From Candidatus Binatia bacterium (GTDB lineage Bacteria > Desulfobacterota > Binatia > UBA9968), in NCBI GenBank assembly GCA_036504975.1, contig DASXUF010000076.1, positions 1-50,889 of the forward strand: DNA of 50,889 nt, given 5' to 3'. Each line of letters opens with the position of its first letter. The first letter of the stretch is position 1. Shown one piece after another: positions 9,346 to 16,983 of the stretch. The position numbers were made by a program, and so were the translations under genes. The notes under the pieces are model-generated. The model worked only from the letters and a program-made list of their open reading frames with translations, was not told the origin of the DNA and did not search any database.

Positions 9346-10971
9346 ATGTCAGATCAGCGAATAGGCCAACTTGAGATTCATTGCAGGGAGCGTCCCGACG
9401 ACCCCGAGGCCCTCATAGTTCTCGCGCGGGCGTACGAACAAGCCGGAAATCCGGGAAAGGCCTTGCTGGTCTACTCCAAAGCGATCGAAAAGGATTGGGG
9501 TGAAAAAGCCTGGATCGATTTCCACGTGAGTTTTTATGCCGATGCGCTGGCATCGCGCGAAAGGATTCTTCTCCAGATAGCCGATGAAGCGAGCTCGGAT
9601 CCCAAGCCGGATGTCCACGCCTACGTGGCGTGCGGCTACGCGCAGACCGGCCAAATGGAAAAGGCGCTGGCGGAGCTCGAACGCGCGGCAACCGATTTCG
9701 GCGGCGGGCGTTTACCGGATTTCCTGCGCGAAGCTTACCGCGCGGTCGCTGCCGGCTTCCTCCTCCAAGGGCTCGAAGACCGGCATGAGTGGGTGCGCTG
9801 CCATGCGGCTCAGGCGCTGGCCGAAGTGGGAGATAAATCGGGAATCCCCGTTCTTGTGAAGGCGCTCAAAGAATCGAGCTGGGTTGCGCGCGAGAGCGCG
9901 GCGCTGGCGCTGGCGGAGTTGGGCCATACGGCGGGGTTTACCGCGCTCGTCGACGGCCTCAAGGAGAGCGACTCGGAGATTCGTAAGGAGGCCGCCAGAG
10001 CATTATTGAAGGTGGGAAATCAATCGATCATCTCTGAATTGAGCGCGGCGCTTGAGGACCACGATCCCAACATTCGAACCGAGGCGATCGTCACGCTAAC
10101 GCGCCTGGGCGCGGCCTCCGTGTTGCCCCGCCTGCGAGCGGCGCTCAAAGATGCCAATTGGAACGTGCGCGCCTCGGCGGCTCAAGGACTGATTCAATTA
10201 GGAGACGCCTCCGGCCGGGAGTTTCTCGCCACGGCGTTGAGCGATCCGTCGTCGTATGTGCGGCAGGTGGCCGCGCAGGCATTGGCCGAGCTGGGAGACG
10301 ACGCGGGAATACCCGTTCTGACGCAGGCGCTAAAAGATTCGAAGTGGAGCGTTAGGTGGGCCGCGGTGCGGGGGTTGGCGCGGCTCGGCAGTCCCGCCGC
10401 TGCGCCGATGCTGAGAGAAGCCTTGAAGGACGAGAACTGGGCGTTCCGTTGCTACGCGGCCCAGGCGCTCTTGAAGATGAAAGACGAAACCGGCTTGCCC
10501 ATTCTCAAAGGAGTCCTCGGCAACGAGCATTGGCCGTCGCGCGAGTTCGCTGCCGTTGCTCTGGCCGATCTCGGGTACAGAGAGGGCGTGGAGTCGTTGC
10601 TGCAAGGCTTGCTGAGCGATCAGGATTGGGTGCGCCGGGGATCGGCGAAGGCGCTCTCCTGGCTCGGCAACCGGTCGGTCGTCCCGGCGTTGATCGACGC
10701 GCTCGGGGACAAAAGGTGGGAGGTTCGCGGTCTTGCGGCCCTGACGTTGGGCTGGCTCAAAGACAGCACCGCCGTGAAACCGTTGACCGATGCGCTTCGC
10801 GACGAGCATTGGGAGGTGCGCGCTCAAATCGCGCAGGCGCTGGGAGAGCTTCGCGCCGGCGCCGCCGTACCGGCGCTTTTCGCCGCGCTCCGAGACGATC
10901 ATTGGTCCGTGCGCAACGAGGCGGCGAAGGCGATCATCTTGATCCTCGACCATCCCCGTCTGCCAAACTGA
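9346..10971 (+). CDS. TPR plus 13-unit HEAT-repeat scaffold protein
   Basis: A 541-residue solenoid protein. Residues about 8-135 contain TPR-like helix pairs (PDDPEALIVLARAYEQAG type). From about 140 onward there are twelve full and one partial HEAT/PBS-lyase-type repeats with a 31-residue period. Most start with W-x-V/F-R and share an AA-x-AL-x-x-LGD core. There is no signal peptide or catalytic motif, so it is a protein-binding scaffold; binding partners are unknown. It ends only 6 bp from the convergent cyclase gene. Very regular repeats suggest recent internal expansion. No clear ribosome site precedes ATG 9346. Confidence 0.88.
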   Translation: MSDQRIGQLEIHCRERPDDPEALIVLARAYEQAGNPGKALLVYSKAIEKDWGEKAWIDFHVSFYADALASRERILLQIADEASSDPKPDVHAYVACGYAQTGQMEKALAELERAATDFGGGRLPDFLREAYRAVAAGFLLQGLEDRHEWVRCHAAQALAEVGDKSGIPVLVKALKESSWVARESAALALAELGHTAGFTALVDGLKESDSEIRKEAARALLKVGNQSIISELSAALEDHDPNIRTEAIVTLTRLGAASVLPRLRAALKDANWNVRASAAQGLIQLGDASGREFLATALSDPSSYVRQVAAQALAELGDDAGIPVLTQALKDSKWSVRWAAVRGLARLGSPAAAPMLREALKDENWAFRCYAAQALLKMKDETGLPILKGVLGNEHWPSREFAAVALADLGYREGVESLLQGLLSDQDWVRRGSAKALSWLGNRSVVPALIDALGDKRWEVRGLAALTLGWLKDSTAVKPLTDALRDEHWEVRAQIAQALGELRAGAAVPALFAALRDDHWSVRNEAAKAIILILDHPRLPN

Positions 10972-10977
10972 CCGTTC

Positions 10978-12795
10978 TTACTTGTGCTGCTGGATATAGG
11001 GACCCGTCATGTCCGCGGCGTGCTCGGACTCGCCGTGCATGAGCGACTCGGGACAATACACCAGGATCGCCGCGTCGCGTCCCTGCACTTTCACCTGGCG
11101 CAGGGGACGCAGCGGGATCGCGCCCTTCAGCTCCGCGGCGGTGTGCTCGCTCACCAGCATCGGTACGCCCAGCTCCTTGGTGAGCGCTTCGAGCCGCGCG
11201 CCGAGATTGACCGTGTCGCCGATGGCGGTGAAGTCGGAGCGGATCTCCGAGCCGATGCTGCCGATGACCGCCTCGCCCGAGTTGATGCCCACGCCGACTT
11301 TGAGCGGCCGACCGATGATTTCGGTCCACTTGGGCGCGAGCGCTTCCACCAGCTCGATCAGCTCGATGCCGGTTTGGATCGCCCGGGCGGCGTCGTCGCC
11401 GTGGGATTTCGGCGCGCCGAAGATCGCGAAGACCGCGTCGCCGATGAACTTGTCGATCGTGCCGCCGTGCTTGAAGACGATGTGCGACACCCGTCCGAGA
11501 TAATCGCTCAGCAATGAGACCACTTGCTCCGGGCCGATCTGCTCGGAGATGCTGGTGAAGCCGCGGATATCCGAGAACAACACGGTGATGTGGCGCCGCT
11601 TGCCCTCCAGCCCCAGGCTCTCCCGGCGCTTGAGAAGCTCCTCGGCCACGTCGGACGAGACGTACTTGTTCAACATCGCGCGCGTGCGCATCCGCTCCTT
11701 CTGCTCGCGGACGTAGTGGTCGAGAATGATCCCGCCGTAGCTCAGAATCGTTCCCAGCACGATGGGGACTACCGGCATCCAAAGGTGGTGAAAGGAAAAC
11801 GCGTACAAAGCGGCGAAGCCGTACAGCGCGTTCAGCGATAGGACGGTTCCCGTAGCTCGGAGCGGATGGAAGTGGACCGAAGCCCAGATCGCCGCGGTCG
11901 AGAGAAAAATGAAAATCACGCTATGTTGCCACGGAGAAATCGGAATGATCGGATTGTTGGCTGCGAGCGTATCGATGAAATTGGCCTGGATTTCAACGCC
12001 GGCGGTGTACCGGCTGGCGCTGAAGGGCGTCGGGAAGACGTCGTGCAGGCTCGGCGCGAGCGCGCCGATGAGCACGATTTTGTCGCGAAAGAACGCGGGA
12101 TCGATCTCGTCTCTGAGGACGCGATAGTAGGGCACGATCGGATAGGTGCGCGCCGGACCGCGGAAGTTGATCAGGTACGGCCGGGGCGAAATCCGTTGGT
12201 CCGGCGAAAGTTGGTTGTCGGCGGAGCGATAGACTTGAAAAGCGAGGCCGGGAAAATATTTTTCTTGAAACGGCAGGACAAGCAGGCCGCTGCGGATGAT
12301 TCCGTCGCGATCCGTCACGAGATTGACCGCGCCGTAGCCCAGCGCATGCTCCCGGATCAACGGAATCGGCAGGCTCAGGCGGCTCCTGGGGCCGAAGTCG
12401 CTGGCGACCTGAGTGTGTTCGGCGGCCAGGACGACGTTGCCGGCTTCCTTGATCGCGTCGGCCAGCGCCTGGTCTTCGCGCGGGTTCGGCTTGGGCTCGG
12501 TGAACAGCACGTCGAATACGAGGAGTTTGGGTTTGCCGCGCGATAGTTTTCGGATCAATTCGGCGTGCAGCGTGCGCGGCCACGGCCAGGGAAGATTCAG
12601 CTCGTCGAAGGAATCCTGGTCGATGCCGACGATGACGATAGCAAGCTTTGGCGCGACGGGGCCGCGAATCTGAAATCTCAAATCGAGACTTTTCAGCTCG
12701 GCTACGTCCAGCAGGCCGCGTTGGTGAGCCGTGAAAACCAGCGCGGCGAGAATGGCCCCGATCGCCAGCGGGCGAAGCAGTTTTTTGAATTCCAT
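10978..12795 (-). CDS. CHASE2-domain adenylate/guanylate cyclase
   Basis: Membrane-anchored class III nucleotide cyclase of 605 residues. The N-terminal helix (residues 8-20) is followed by an extracytoplasmic CHASE2 sensor of about 300 residues, three membrane segments (around IFIFLSTAAIWA, LNALYGFAALYAF and VVPIVLGTILSYG), and a cyclase domain. Metal-binding aspartates are in LFSDIRGFTS and DKFIGDAV; the transition-state Asn and Arg are in GDTVNLGARLE. ATG 12795 is preferred over the GTG at 12849 because a good promoter overlaps the longer version. The product is probably cAMP, but the adenine-specifying pair was not tested. Convergent with the HEAT-repeat gene. Confidence 0.9.
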   Translation of the reverse strand: MEFKKLLRPLAIGAILAALVFTAHQRGLLDVAELKSLDLRFQIRGPVAPKLAIVIVGIDQDSFDELNLPWPWPRTLHAELIRKLSRGKPKLLVFDVLFTEPKPNPREDQALADAIKEAGNVVLAAEHTQVASDFGPRSRLSLPIPLIREHALGYGAVNLVTDRDGIIRSGLLVLPFQEKYFPGLAFQVYRSADNQLSPDQRISPRPYLINFRGPARTYPIVPYYRVLRDEIDPAFFRDKIVLIGALAPSLHDVFPTPFSASRYTAGVEIQANFIDTLAANNPIIPISPWQHSVIFIFLSTAAIWASVHFHPLRATGTVLSLNALYGFAALYAFSFHHLWMPVVPIVLGTILSYGGIILDHYVREQKERMRTRAMLNKYVSSDVAEELLKRRESLGLEGKRRHITVLFSDIRGFTSISEQIGPEQVVSLLSDYLGRVSHIVFKHGGTIDKFIGDAVFAIFGAPKSHGDDAARAIQTGIELIELVEALAPKWTEIIGRPLKVGVGINSGEAVIGSIGSEIRSDFTAIGDTVNLGARLEALTKELGVPMLVSEHTAAELKGAIPLRPLRQVKVQGRDAAILVYCPESLMHGESEHAADMTGPYIQQHK

Positions 12796-12820
12796 CAGCG
12801 TGTGCACCCGATGAATCGGG

Positions 12821-12849
12821 AGAGTAGAGAGGGTTTGCATCCGTGTCAA
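12821..12849 (-). promoter_or_regulatory. Sigma-70-like promoter of the cyclase gene
   Basis: On the minus strand TTGACA (12849-12844) and TACTCT (12826-12821) are 17 bp apart, placing the transcription start near 12814, about 19 bases before the ATG at 12795. This decides the start codon of the cyclase. Confidence 0.5.
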
Positions 12850-12906
12850 GCCGGGCCCGGATAGAGATCCTTCGCTTCCTCAGGATGACGGGCCTTTCCA
12901 AAACGG

Positions 12907-13026
12907 GGTAGTGGTTCAATTTGCGAATTTTGTAGGGGCGACCCTGTGTGGTCGCCCGTCCGACAGGGCAGACACGCAGGTCTGCCCCTACACGATGCGT
13001 CATCGAAATCAAAATTAACCACTACC
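12907..13026. repeat. Compact MITE-like inverted-repeat unit
   Basis: Outer arms GGTAGTGGTTCAATTT (12907-12922) and its near complement (13012-13026) enclose a second inverted repeat, TGTAGGGGC (12931-12939) with GCCCCTACA (12984-12992), which itself holds two smaller hairpins. The nested form, with no ORF, resembles a non-autonomous mobile repeat between the cyclase and tadA promoters. No target-site duplication was identified. Confidence 0.65.
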
Positions 13027-13065
13027 TAAAACGGCCGTCAATTTCATCGGGGCTGCTTTTATGTT

Positions 13066-13620
13066 ATGGTCGAAAATCCCATGGATGAGATCACGCAACT
13101 CGCCGCCGTTCGAGATCGCTTCTATATGGATCTGGCTCTCAACGAAGCGCGTGAGGCGGCCGCCGCGGGAGAAATCCCGGTCGGCGCGGTCGTAGTATGC
13201 GCCGGGAAAGCGATAGCGCGCGATCACAATCGCCGTGAGACGCTGCAAGATCCCACGGCGCACGCGGAAGTGCTGGCGCTGCAAGCGGCGTCATTGCACC
13301 TGAAAAGCTGGCGTCTTGAAGACTGCTCGCTCTACGTCACGCTCGAGCCGTGCGTCATGTGCGTCGGCGCGATCTTGCAGGCGCGCATCGCGCGCTTGGT
13401 ATTCGGCTGTCTCGATCCCAAAGCCGGTGCGGTAGAGTCTCTCTATCGGCTCTGCGAGGATTCCCGGCTGAATCACACGCTGCCCGTGACCCGCGGCGTG
13501 ATGGAGAACGAGTGCAGCGCGATCTTGAGTGAATTCTTCGCCGATCTGAGGAAGAAGAAGTTATCAGCGTTGAGCTTTTTTGACGGTGGGGAAGCGGGGC
13601 CGCTGAAAGCTGACCGCTGA
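13066..13620 (+). CDS. tadA: tRNA-specific adenosine deaminase
   Basis: Converts adenosine 34 of tRNA-Arg(ACG) to inosine. The 184-residue product has the zinc deaminase motif HAEVLALQ (zinc His 66, proton-shuttling Glu 68) and PCVMC (zinc Cys 96 and Cys 99), and the family feature ARIARLVFGC. Length is slightly above the usual 150-170 because of a lysine-rich tail. ATG 13066 is used; ATG 13081 in the same frame is possible and neither has a clear ribosome site. It ends 17 bp before the attL repeat of the integrated element, so its 3' side abuts the original tRNA-Ser(CGA) position. Confidence 0.93.
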   Translation: MVENPMDEITQLAAVRDRFYMDLALNEAREAAAAGEIPVGAVVVCAGKAIARDHNRRETLQDPTAHAEVLALQAASLHLKSWRLEDCSLYVTLEPCVMCVGAILQARIARLVFGCLDPKAGAVESLYRLCEDSRLNHTLPVTRGVMENECSAILSEFFADLRKKKLSALSFFDGGEAGPLKADR

Positions 13621-13637
13621 TCGCTGACAGCTATTCT

Positions 13638-13686
13638 ACGGAGAGGTGGCCGAGCCCGGTTGAAGGCGCTTGACTCGAAATCAAGT
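13638..13686 (+). repeat. attL: 49-bp direct repeat with tRNA-Ser(CGA) 5' half
   Basis: Identical to 17888-17936. It holds the acceptor 5' strand, D arm and full anticodon stem-loop of tRNA-Ser(CGA), then departs from tRNA sequence at 13687. No variable arm, T arm or acceptor 3' strand follows, so it is a tRNA fragment and not a gene. Confidence 0.9.
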
Positions 13687-13760
13687 TTCAGCCGGGTGAG
13701 CCAACTTCGTTAAAATGCTAAAAACACCCTTATAAACAAATATTTCTTAGTCTCTGATAC

Positions 13761-13810
13761 TTCCCCGCAGTTCCCCACATTTCCCCGCGTTCCACCGTGA
13801 ATTCCACAAC
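13761..13810 (+). repeat. Candidate arm-type integrase sites near attL
   Basis: Three head-to-tail 10-bp units (TTCCCCGCAG, TTCCCCACAT, TTCCCCGCGT; 13761-13790) are followed by GAATTCCACAAC (13799-13810). The same 12-mer recurs at 17813-17824, in direct orientation, near attR. Short direct repeats close to the core site are typical of arm-type sites for tyrosine recombinases. The right copy lies inside integrase coding sequence, so chance is not excluded. Confidence 0.35.
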
Positions 13811-13834
13811 CCTTTTCACAACACTTTCGACAGG

Positions 13835-14733
13835 TCACTTCACGTTAATAGTTTCCACAACGTACTTAAAAACGGGACCATCAGCAATGGTACCCTGTAA
13901 GTATGCTATGAACTTATACTTACCGGGCTTCACGCCCTTGGGAATATTGATATTCCATTTGATTACCTCTCGCGCTTTTGCCGAAACATTGAATGACTCA
14001 CTGAGTGATTTGGAATTATCTTCGATTCCCCAGGATGGCGGATTGGCCCAGAGTAGGCCAACTAACGGGTTATCCGCTCTGTTCTCAATGTGAATATCAA
14101 TTTCAAATTGCTTTCCGGCGATTGCAGTTTTTGGTACGAGCATCTGAAGCCCGGCTAATTGAGTGTTGAACCTCTGAGAGGGGAGAAGCTGTGTTCGTGG
14201 TAATTTAAATATAGCGGCCGAAAAAGTTAGTACTGCCGCCAGTACCCCAATTGAGGTAATCATTCCTATTACCCGCCGCGTTATAGTTTCGTTGGATTCA
14301 GTCGATGCTAATTCCTTAGCGAGACAATCTTTTGATCTTGCGGATACGAAAAATCTGCCTACATTAGAAACCGCATTTGCGGGAAGACGAATGATACGGT
14401 TACCTTGTCTCCGGGAGGTAGATTCGGAACAAGGACTGTAGCGTGATTGTCGCTTTTCTCCAGGCTGTACGCTCCATCGTAGACAACTTGATGTTCTACC
14501 AAGGGAAAGGTTTGGGCATTAAAATTAATGCGCACATCGCTCGTGGTTTCGTTTCCCTTGTTGGAAATTTCGATGTTTTGATAAATTCGCGCTTTCTCTC
14601 CGCTTCCAAATCGGGCAGGAGCGTTAATGGCATATCTCAGATTTGGACGTTTGGCGAAGAAGCGGTCATAGGCCACTTTCCCTCCAAGCCCAAGGAGTGA
14701 ACCAAAACCAAGTTTGCGAATCCGCTGAACCAT
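13835..14733 (-). pseudogene. Membrane protein with two Ig-like regions, frame-broken
   Basis: Two minus-strand ORFs (14733-14359 and 14263-13835) join into one product of about 299 residues if a single C is restored in the CCC run near 14381-14386; the bridging residues (FVFPANAVSNVG) read naturally. The first part has a beta-sandwich-like pattern (YQNIEISNKGNETTSDVRI, NLPPGDKVTVSF). A membrane helix (ITSIGVLAAVLTFSAAIF) follows, then a second beta-rich domain with PKGVKPGKYKF. No family was recognised; the halves resemble CARDB/Ig-like modules on either side of the membrane. Accessory gene of the tRNA-Ser element. Confidence 0.55.
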
Positions 14734-14967
14734 GATGAATCCATAAGTTTCGCCCTTTTTTGGCTACAGGTTAAAAAAACGCATAACCATGCTTGGCACC
14801 AAATTCTCTCACCTATAGGCAAGTTTCGTCAATGAGAATTTTTGATGGGAGGCTGAAGGGAAGGTTGCCTAACTTTGATGGAACAAGTCTCTTTAGAGAG
14901 TTATTATGCTTTGGTCGGAATTATCATGCGAGGTATTGTAAAGGTTAACGTTCAAGAATCTACTGGG

Positions 14968-15860
14968 CTAAAGTTTTTCTGGAAAGTGCAGCCGCCAATC
15001 TTTGGAGTAGGTCGTTTTCCTCATTTCGTGGCATAGGTAAAAATCATATGTGATCGGAAATTCTTTTTTTAGTGCTTTTAACGCACCGCTGTCGTAGCCA
15101 CTCTTTTCCATGTAAAGACCGATAGCCTGGTGGTAGGGGTAAACGTAGTCGAGTTGTCTGAGCAGTTGGACGAGCTTGGTTACAGAAACTCTTTTTCTAG
15201 CGAGAGCATAACCGCGCAATACCTCAGATACGCCTCCCGAATAAAATGGCCTTACAGCTATGTCTATCAGTGTTCTTTCGAGACTTGTTAACCGACAAGT
15301 CTGTGTTCGTGGAAAATCCATTTCCTCCACGCCAAGTTGACCTGTATGCATGCCGTTCAGTAGGTATACGCTGTAGTTTTTATACTTTGATATGTTGCTC
15401 GTGATTCGTGGCCGGTATGTAAACGCTTTATCGATATTCTCTTGCACTAAATCAGCAAGGCCGTCCGAGAACTTTGGTCGCTGTTCAACGTTGAGGTAAA
15501 TGCGTCCTCGCCCTGTTCGCATATCTTGTGTAAATACATCGCGGTGCGATGGGTAAAGTAGGAGCGTTGATGGAGTGATAAAAGCAATGCATATATTGGG
15601 ACTTGTCCCCGAGTATATCTGACGTATGTTCTTGAAGGGAATTTTATTTCGTCGATCGCGATGATATTGGAGTGTACTAAAAATTCCAAAAAGGCGTGAA
15701 CTGACATTGATGCAGGTAGGCGCCATTGCTGTCTGTTTTGGGCTAAAATTCGCTCTAAATCCGAATAGGTGAAAATTCTTCGGCCAGTCAAGTGGAAAGC
15801 CGCGACGATATCTAATTTCGCTTTTTTAACTGTTCGCGATGAGCTTTCACTGGCATGCAT
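14968..15860 (-). pseudogene. AbiEi-like antitoxin / transcriptional regulator, frame-broken
   Basis: Two overlapping minus-strand frames (15860-15447 and 15726-14968) form one AbiEi-type protein of about 298 residues if one base is restored near 15504. The first gives an N-terminal winged-helix region (FTYSDLERILAQNRQQW) and the family-typical YFTHRTAMYLHKI; the second continues with IYLNVEQRPKF, LTSLERTLIDIAVRPFYSGG and a C-terminal domain. AbiEi proteins repress their own abiE promoter and neutralise the nucleotidyltransferase AbiEii. No AbiEii gene lies beside it, so it would be a solitary regulator. The ATG at 15860 sits within a 44-bp palindrome and lacks a ribosome site. Confidence 0.65.
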
Positions 15861-15892
15861 GGTAGGTATATATACCTACCATGCATGCCAGT
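15849..15892. promoter_or_regulatory. 44-bp perfect palindrome over the AbiEi-like start codon
   Basis: All 22 bases of each arm are complementary, with centre GGTATATATACC. It covers the -10 region and the ATG (15860-15858) of the AbiEi-like gene. Cruciform, operator or hairpin roles are possible. AbiEi proteins are known to bind inverted repeats in their own promoters, which makes an operator the simplest reading. Confidence 0.8.
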
Positions 15893-15896
15893 TCAA
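15867..15896 (-). promoter_or_regulatory. Leaderless-type promoter of the AbiEi-like gene
   Basis: On the minus strand TTGAAC (15896-15891), an 18-bp spacer and TATATA (15872-15867) are followed by six bases and then ATG. Transcription would start at or next to the start codon. The -10 and spacer lie inside the palindrome, so binding there would block transcription. Confidence 0.45.
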
Positions 15897-15914
15897 ACGA
15901 GGGGAAGAAAGTGA

Positions 15915-15960
15915 AAGGATCGAATAACGTCGGTATATATACCAACGTTATTCGATCCTT
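15915..15960. promoter_or_regulatory. 46-bp near-perfect palindrome sharing the GGTATATATACC core
   Basis: Arms of 23 bases differ from perfect symmetry at one pair only. The centre GGTATATATACC is identical to that of the neighbouring 44-bp palindrome, while the outer arms differ. It lies 25 bp after the antitoxin stop codon and 22 bp before the other palindrome. It may be a second operator, or a terminator for the toxin-antitoxin transcript, since a T/C-rich stretch follows on the minus strand. Confidence 0.75.
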
Positions 15961-15985
15961 GTGCGGCAAGCTATTTTGACGCCGG

Positions 15986-16342
15986 TTATTCCCGTGCGTC
16001 TTCCTCTCTTCGCTTGCGGTGAGCAATCTTCATGTTAGCGAAACCGGACAATTCAACCGGAGGGCGGTTGGGGAAATTTGCGACAACATGGAGTTGACCG
16101 CCCATGGCTTTAACAAAGTTGCGAAGTGTCGAGATTAAGAAATCCGTGCGTCTCTCCAAGCGAGATACGCCATCTTGGCTAATATGAAGAGATGAAGCTA
16201 CCTGCTGTTGTGTCAAATCGAGAGCCTCTCGCAGGTCTCGTAGGGTCGTTTCTTCAGCAATTAGAAAGGCAGCACGAGCCTCAATCTTTTTCCGGCGGTC
16301 CTCGCCGATTGTTTTCATTTTTTCTGCCAATGTTTTAGCCAT
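15986..16342 (-). CDS. XRE-family antitoxin (HigA-like)
   Basis: A 118-residue helix-turn-helix protein. A helical N-terminal region is followed by LREALDLTQQQVASSLHISQ, a standard XRE HTH, then VSRLERRTDFLISTLRNFVKAMGG, characteristic of antitoxins paired with Gp49-like toxins. It would neutralise the upstream toxin and repress their shared promoter. The start overlaps the toxin's 3' end by 28 bp, indicating translational coupling, and the toxin-first order is that of higBA. The reading frame is intact, unlike its neighbours in the element. Confidence 0.88.
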   Translation of the reverse strand: MAKTLAEKMKTIGEDRRKKIEARAAFLIAEETTLRDLREALDLTQQQVASSLHISQDGVSRLERRTDFLISTLRNFVKAMGGQLHVVANFPNRPPVELSGFANMKIAHRKRREEDARE

Positions 16343-16716
16343 TTTATTTCTCCTTTTATCTTCTGCTCTTGAAACTGCATCAGATGCGCGTCAAATCGCG
16401 TGTCGGCTTTACGGATCAACTGTTTGTAAAATTTTCTCTCGCTAGTTCCGGCTTTATCACCGCAGACAAGCAAGATAGCCTGTCGTTTGGGATCGAATGC
16501 AAAAGCCACTCGCCAGACACCATTATCCACATTAAATCTTAGCTCTTTCATGTTCGGATGTCGCGATCCTTTTAATGTGTCCACACGTGGCCTACCCAGT
16601 GTGGGTCCAAATTCTTTCAGAACCTTCGTTTGCGCAAATAGTTCGTCTTGGACTGACTCCAATAGGTCATCAAATTCCTGTTCGAATGTATCATCGAATA
16701 TGACTTCCCAAGACAT
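16315..16716 (-). CDS. RelE/HigB-like toxin (Gp49-like family)
   Basis: A 133-residue toxin starting MSWEV, with the family hallmarks MKELRF, WRVAFAFDPKRQAILLVCGDKAG and a helical tail (FDAHLMQF). Members are ribosome-dependent mRNA interferases; the catalytic residues were not assigned here. The frame extends up to 16815, but ATG 16716 is chosen because family members start here and because TTGACA-17-CATAAT ends six bases before it. No ribosome site is visible, suggesting a leaderless mRNA. The pair probably stabilises the tRNA-Ser element. Confidence 0.85.
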   Translation of the reverse strand: MSWEVIFDDTFEQEFDDLLESVQDELFAQTKVLKEFGPTLGRPRVDTLKGSRHPNMKELRFNVDNGVWRVAFAFDPKRQAILLVCGDKAGTSERKFYKQLIRKADTRFDAHLMQFQEQKIKGEIKWLKHWQKK

Positions 16717-16722
16717 GGTCTC

Positions 16723-16751
16723 ATTATGTCCTTGAAAACATATGTTGTCAA
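16723..16751 (-). promoter_or_regulatory. Leaderless-type promoter of the toxin-antitoxin operon
   Basis: Minus strand: perfect TTGACA (16751-16746), 17-bp spacer, CATAAT (16728-16723), six bases, ATG at 16716. The spacer contains the palindrome AACATATGTT (16737-16746), a likely antitoxin operator. The start site predicted from the -10 falls on or beside the A of the start codon. Confidence 0.65.
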
Positions 16752-16983
16752 GTACATAGTCACTTCTTTCTTTTAAGACTTTCAAGCCTATGAATTTGTT
16801 GCTGTTTTGGGTCACCTAGACAGGCGTCGACGGGTTTCATCGTTACCAATTTTCTCGCGAAAACAATTTGCCAAAATGTGCCTATTGCATTTCTGACCGC
16901 TTATTCAGGCGATGTAGTGACATCTTGCAGGCGTCGTTGCAGGTTTCACGCCGGCGGGTTATAAGCCGTCCGTTCAGAAGGAC

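Noticed and set aside
11993..13012. 339-codon minus-strand ORF overlapping the cyclase
   Set aside because: Other frame of the CHASE2 region; low complexity in Arg and Ala and no motif.
13640..13731. Second tRNA-Ser gene at attL
   Set aside because: Only the 5' half matches; no T arm or acceptor 3' strand follows 13686.
14637..14822. 61-codon minus-strand ORF overlapping the Ig-like protein start
   Set aside because: Other frame of the same region, ends soon and shows no protein-like pattern.
16717..16815. Extended N-terminus for the toxin
   Set aside because: It would cross a near-consensus promoter, and the family starts at MSWEV.
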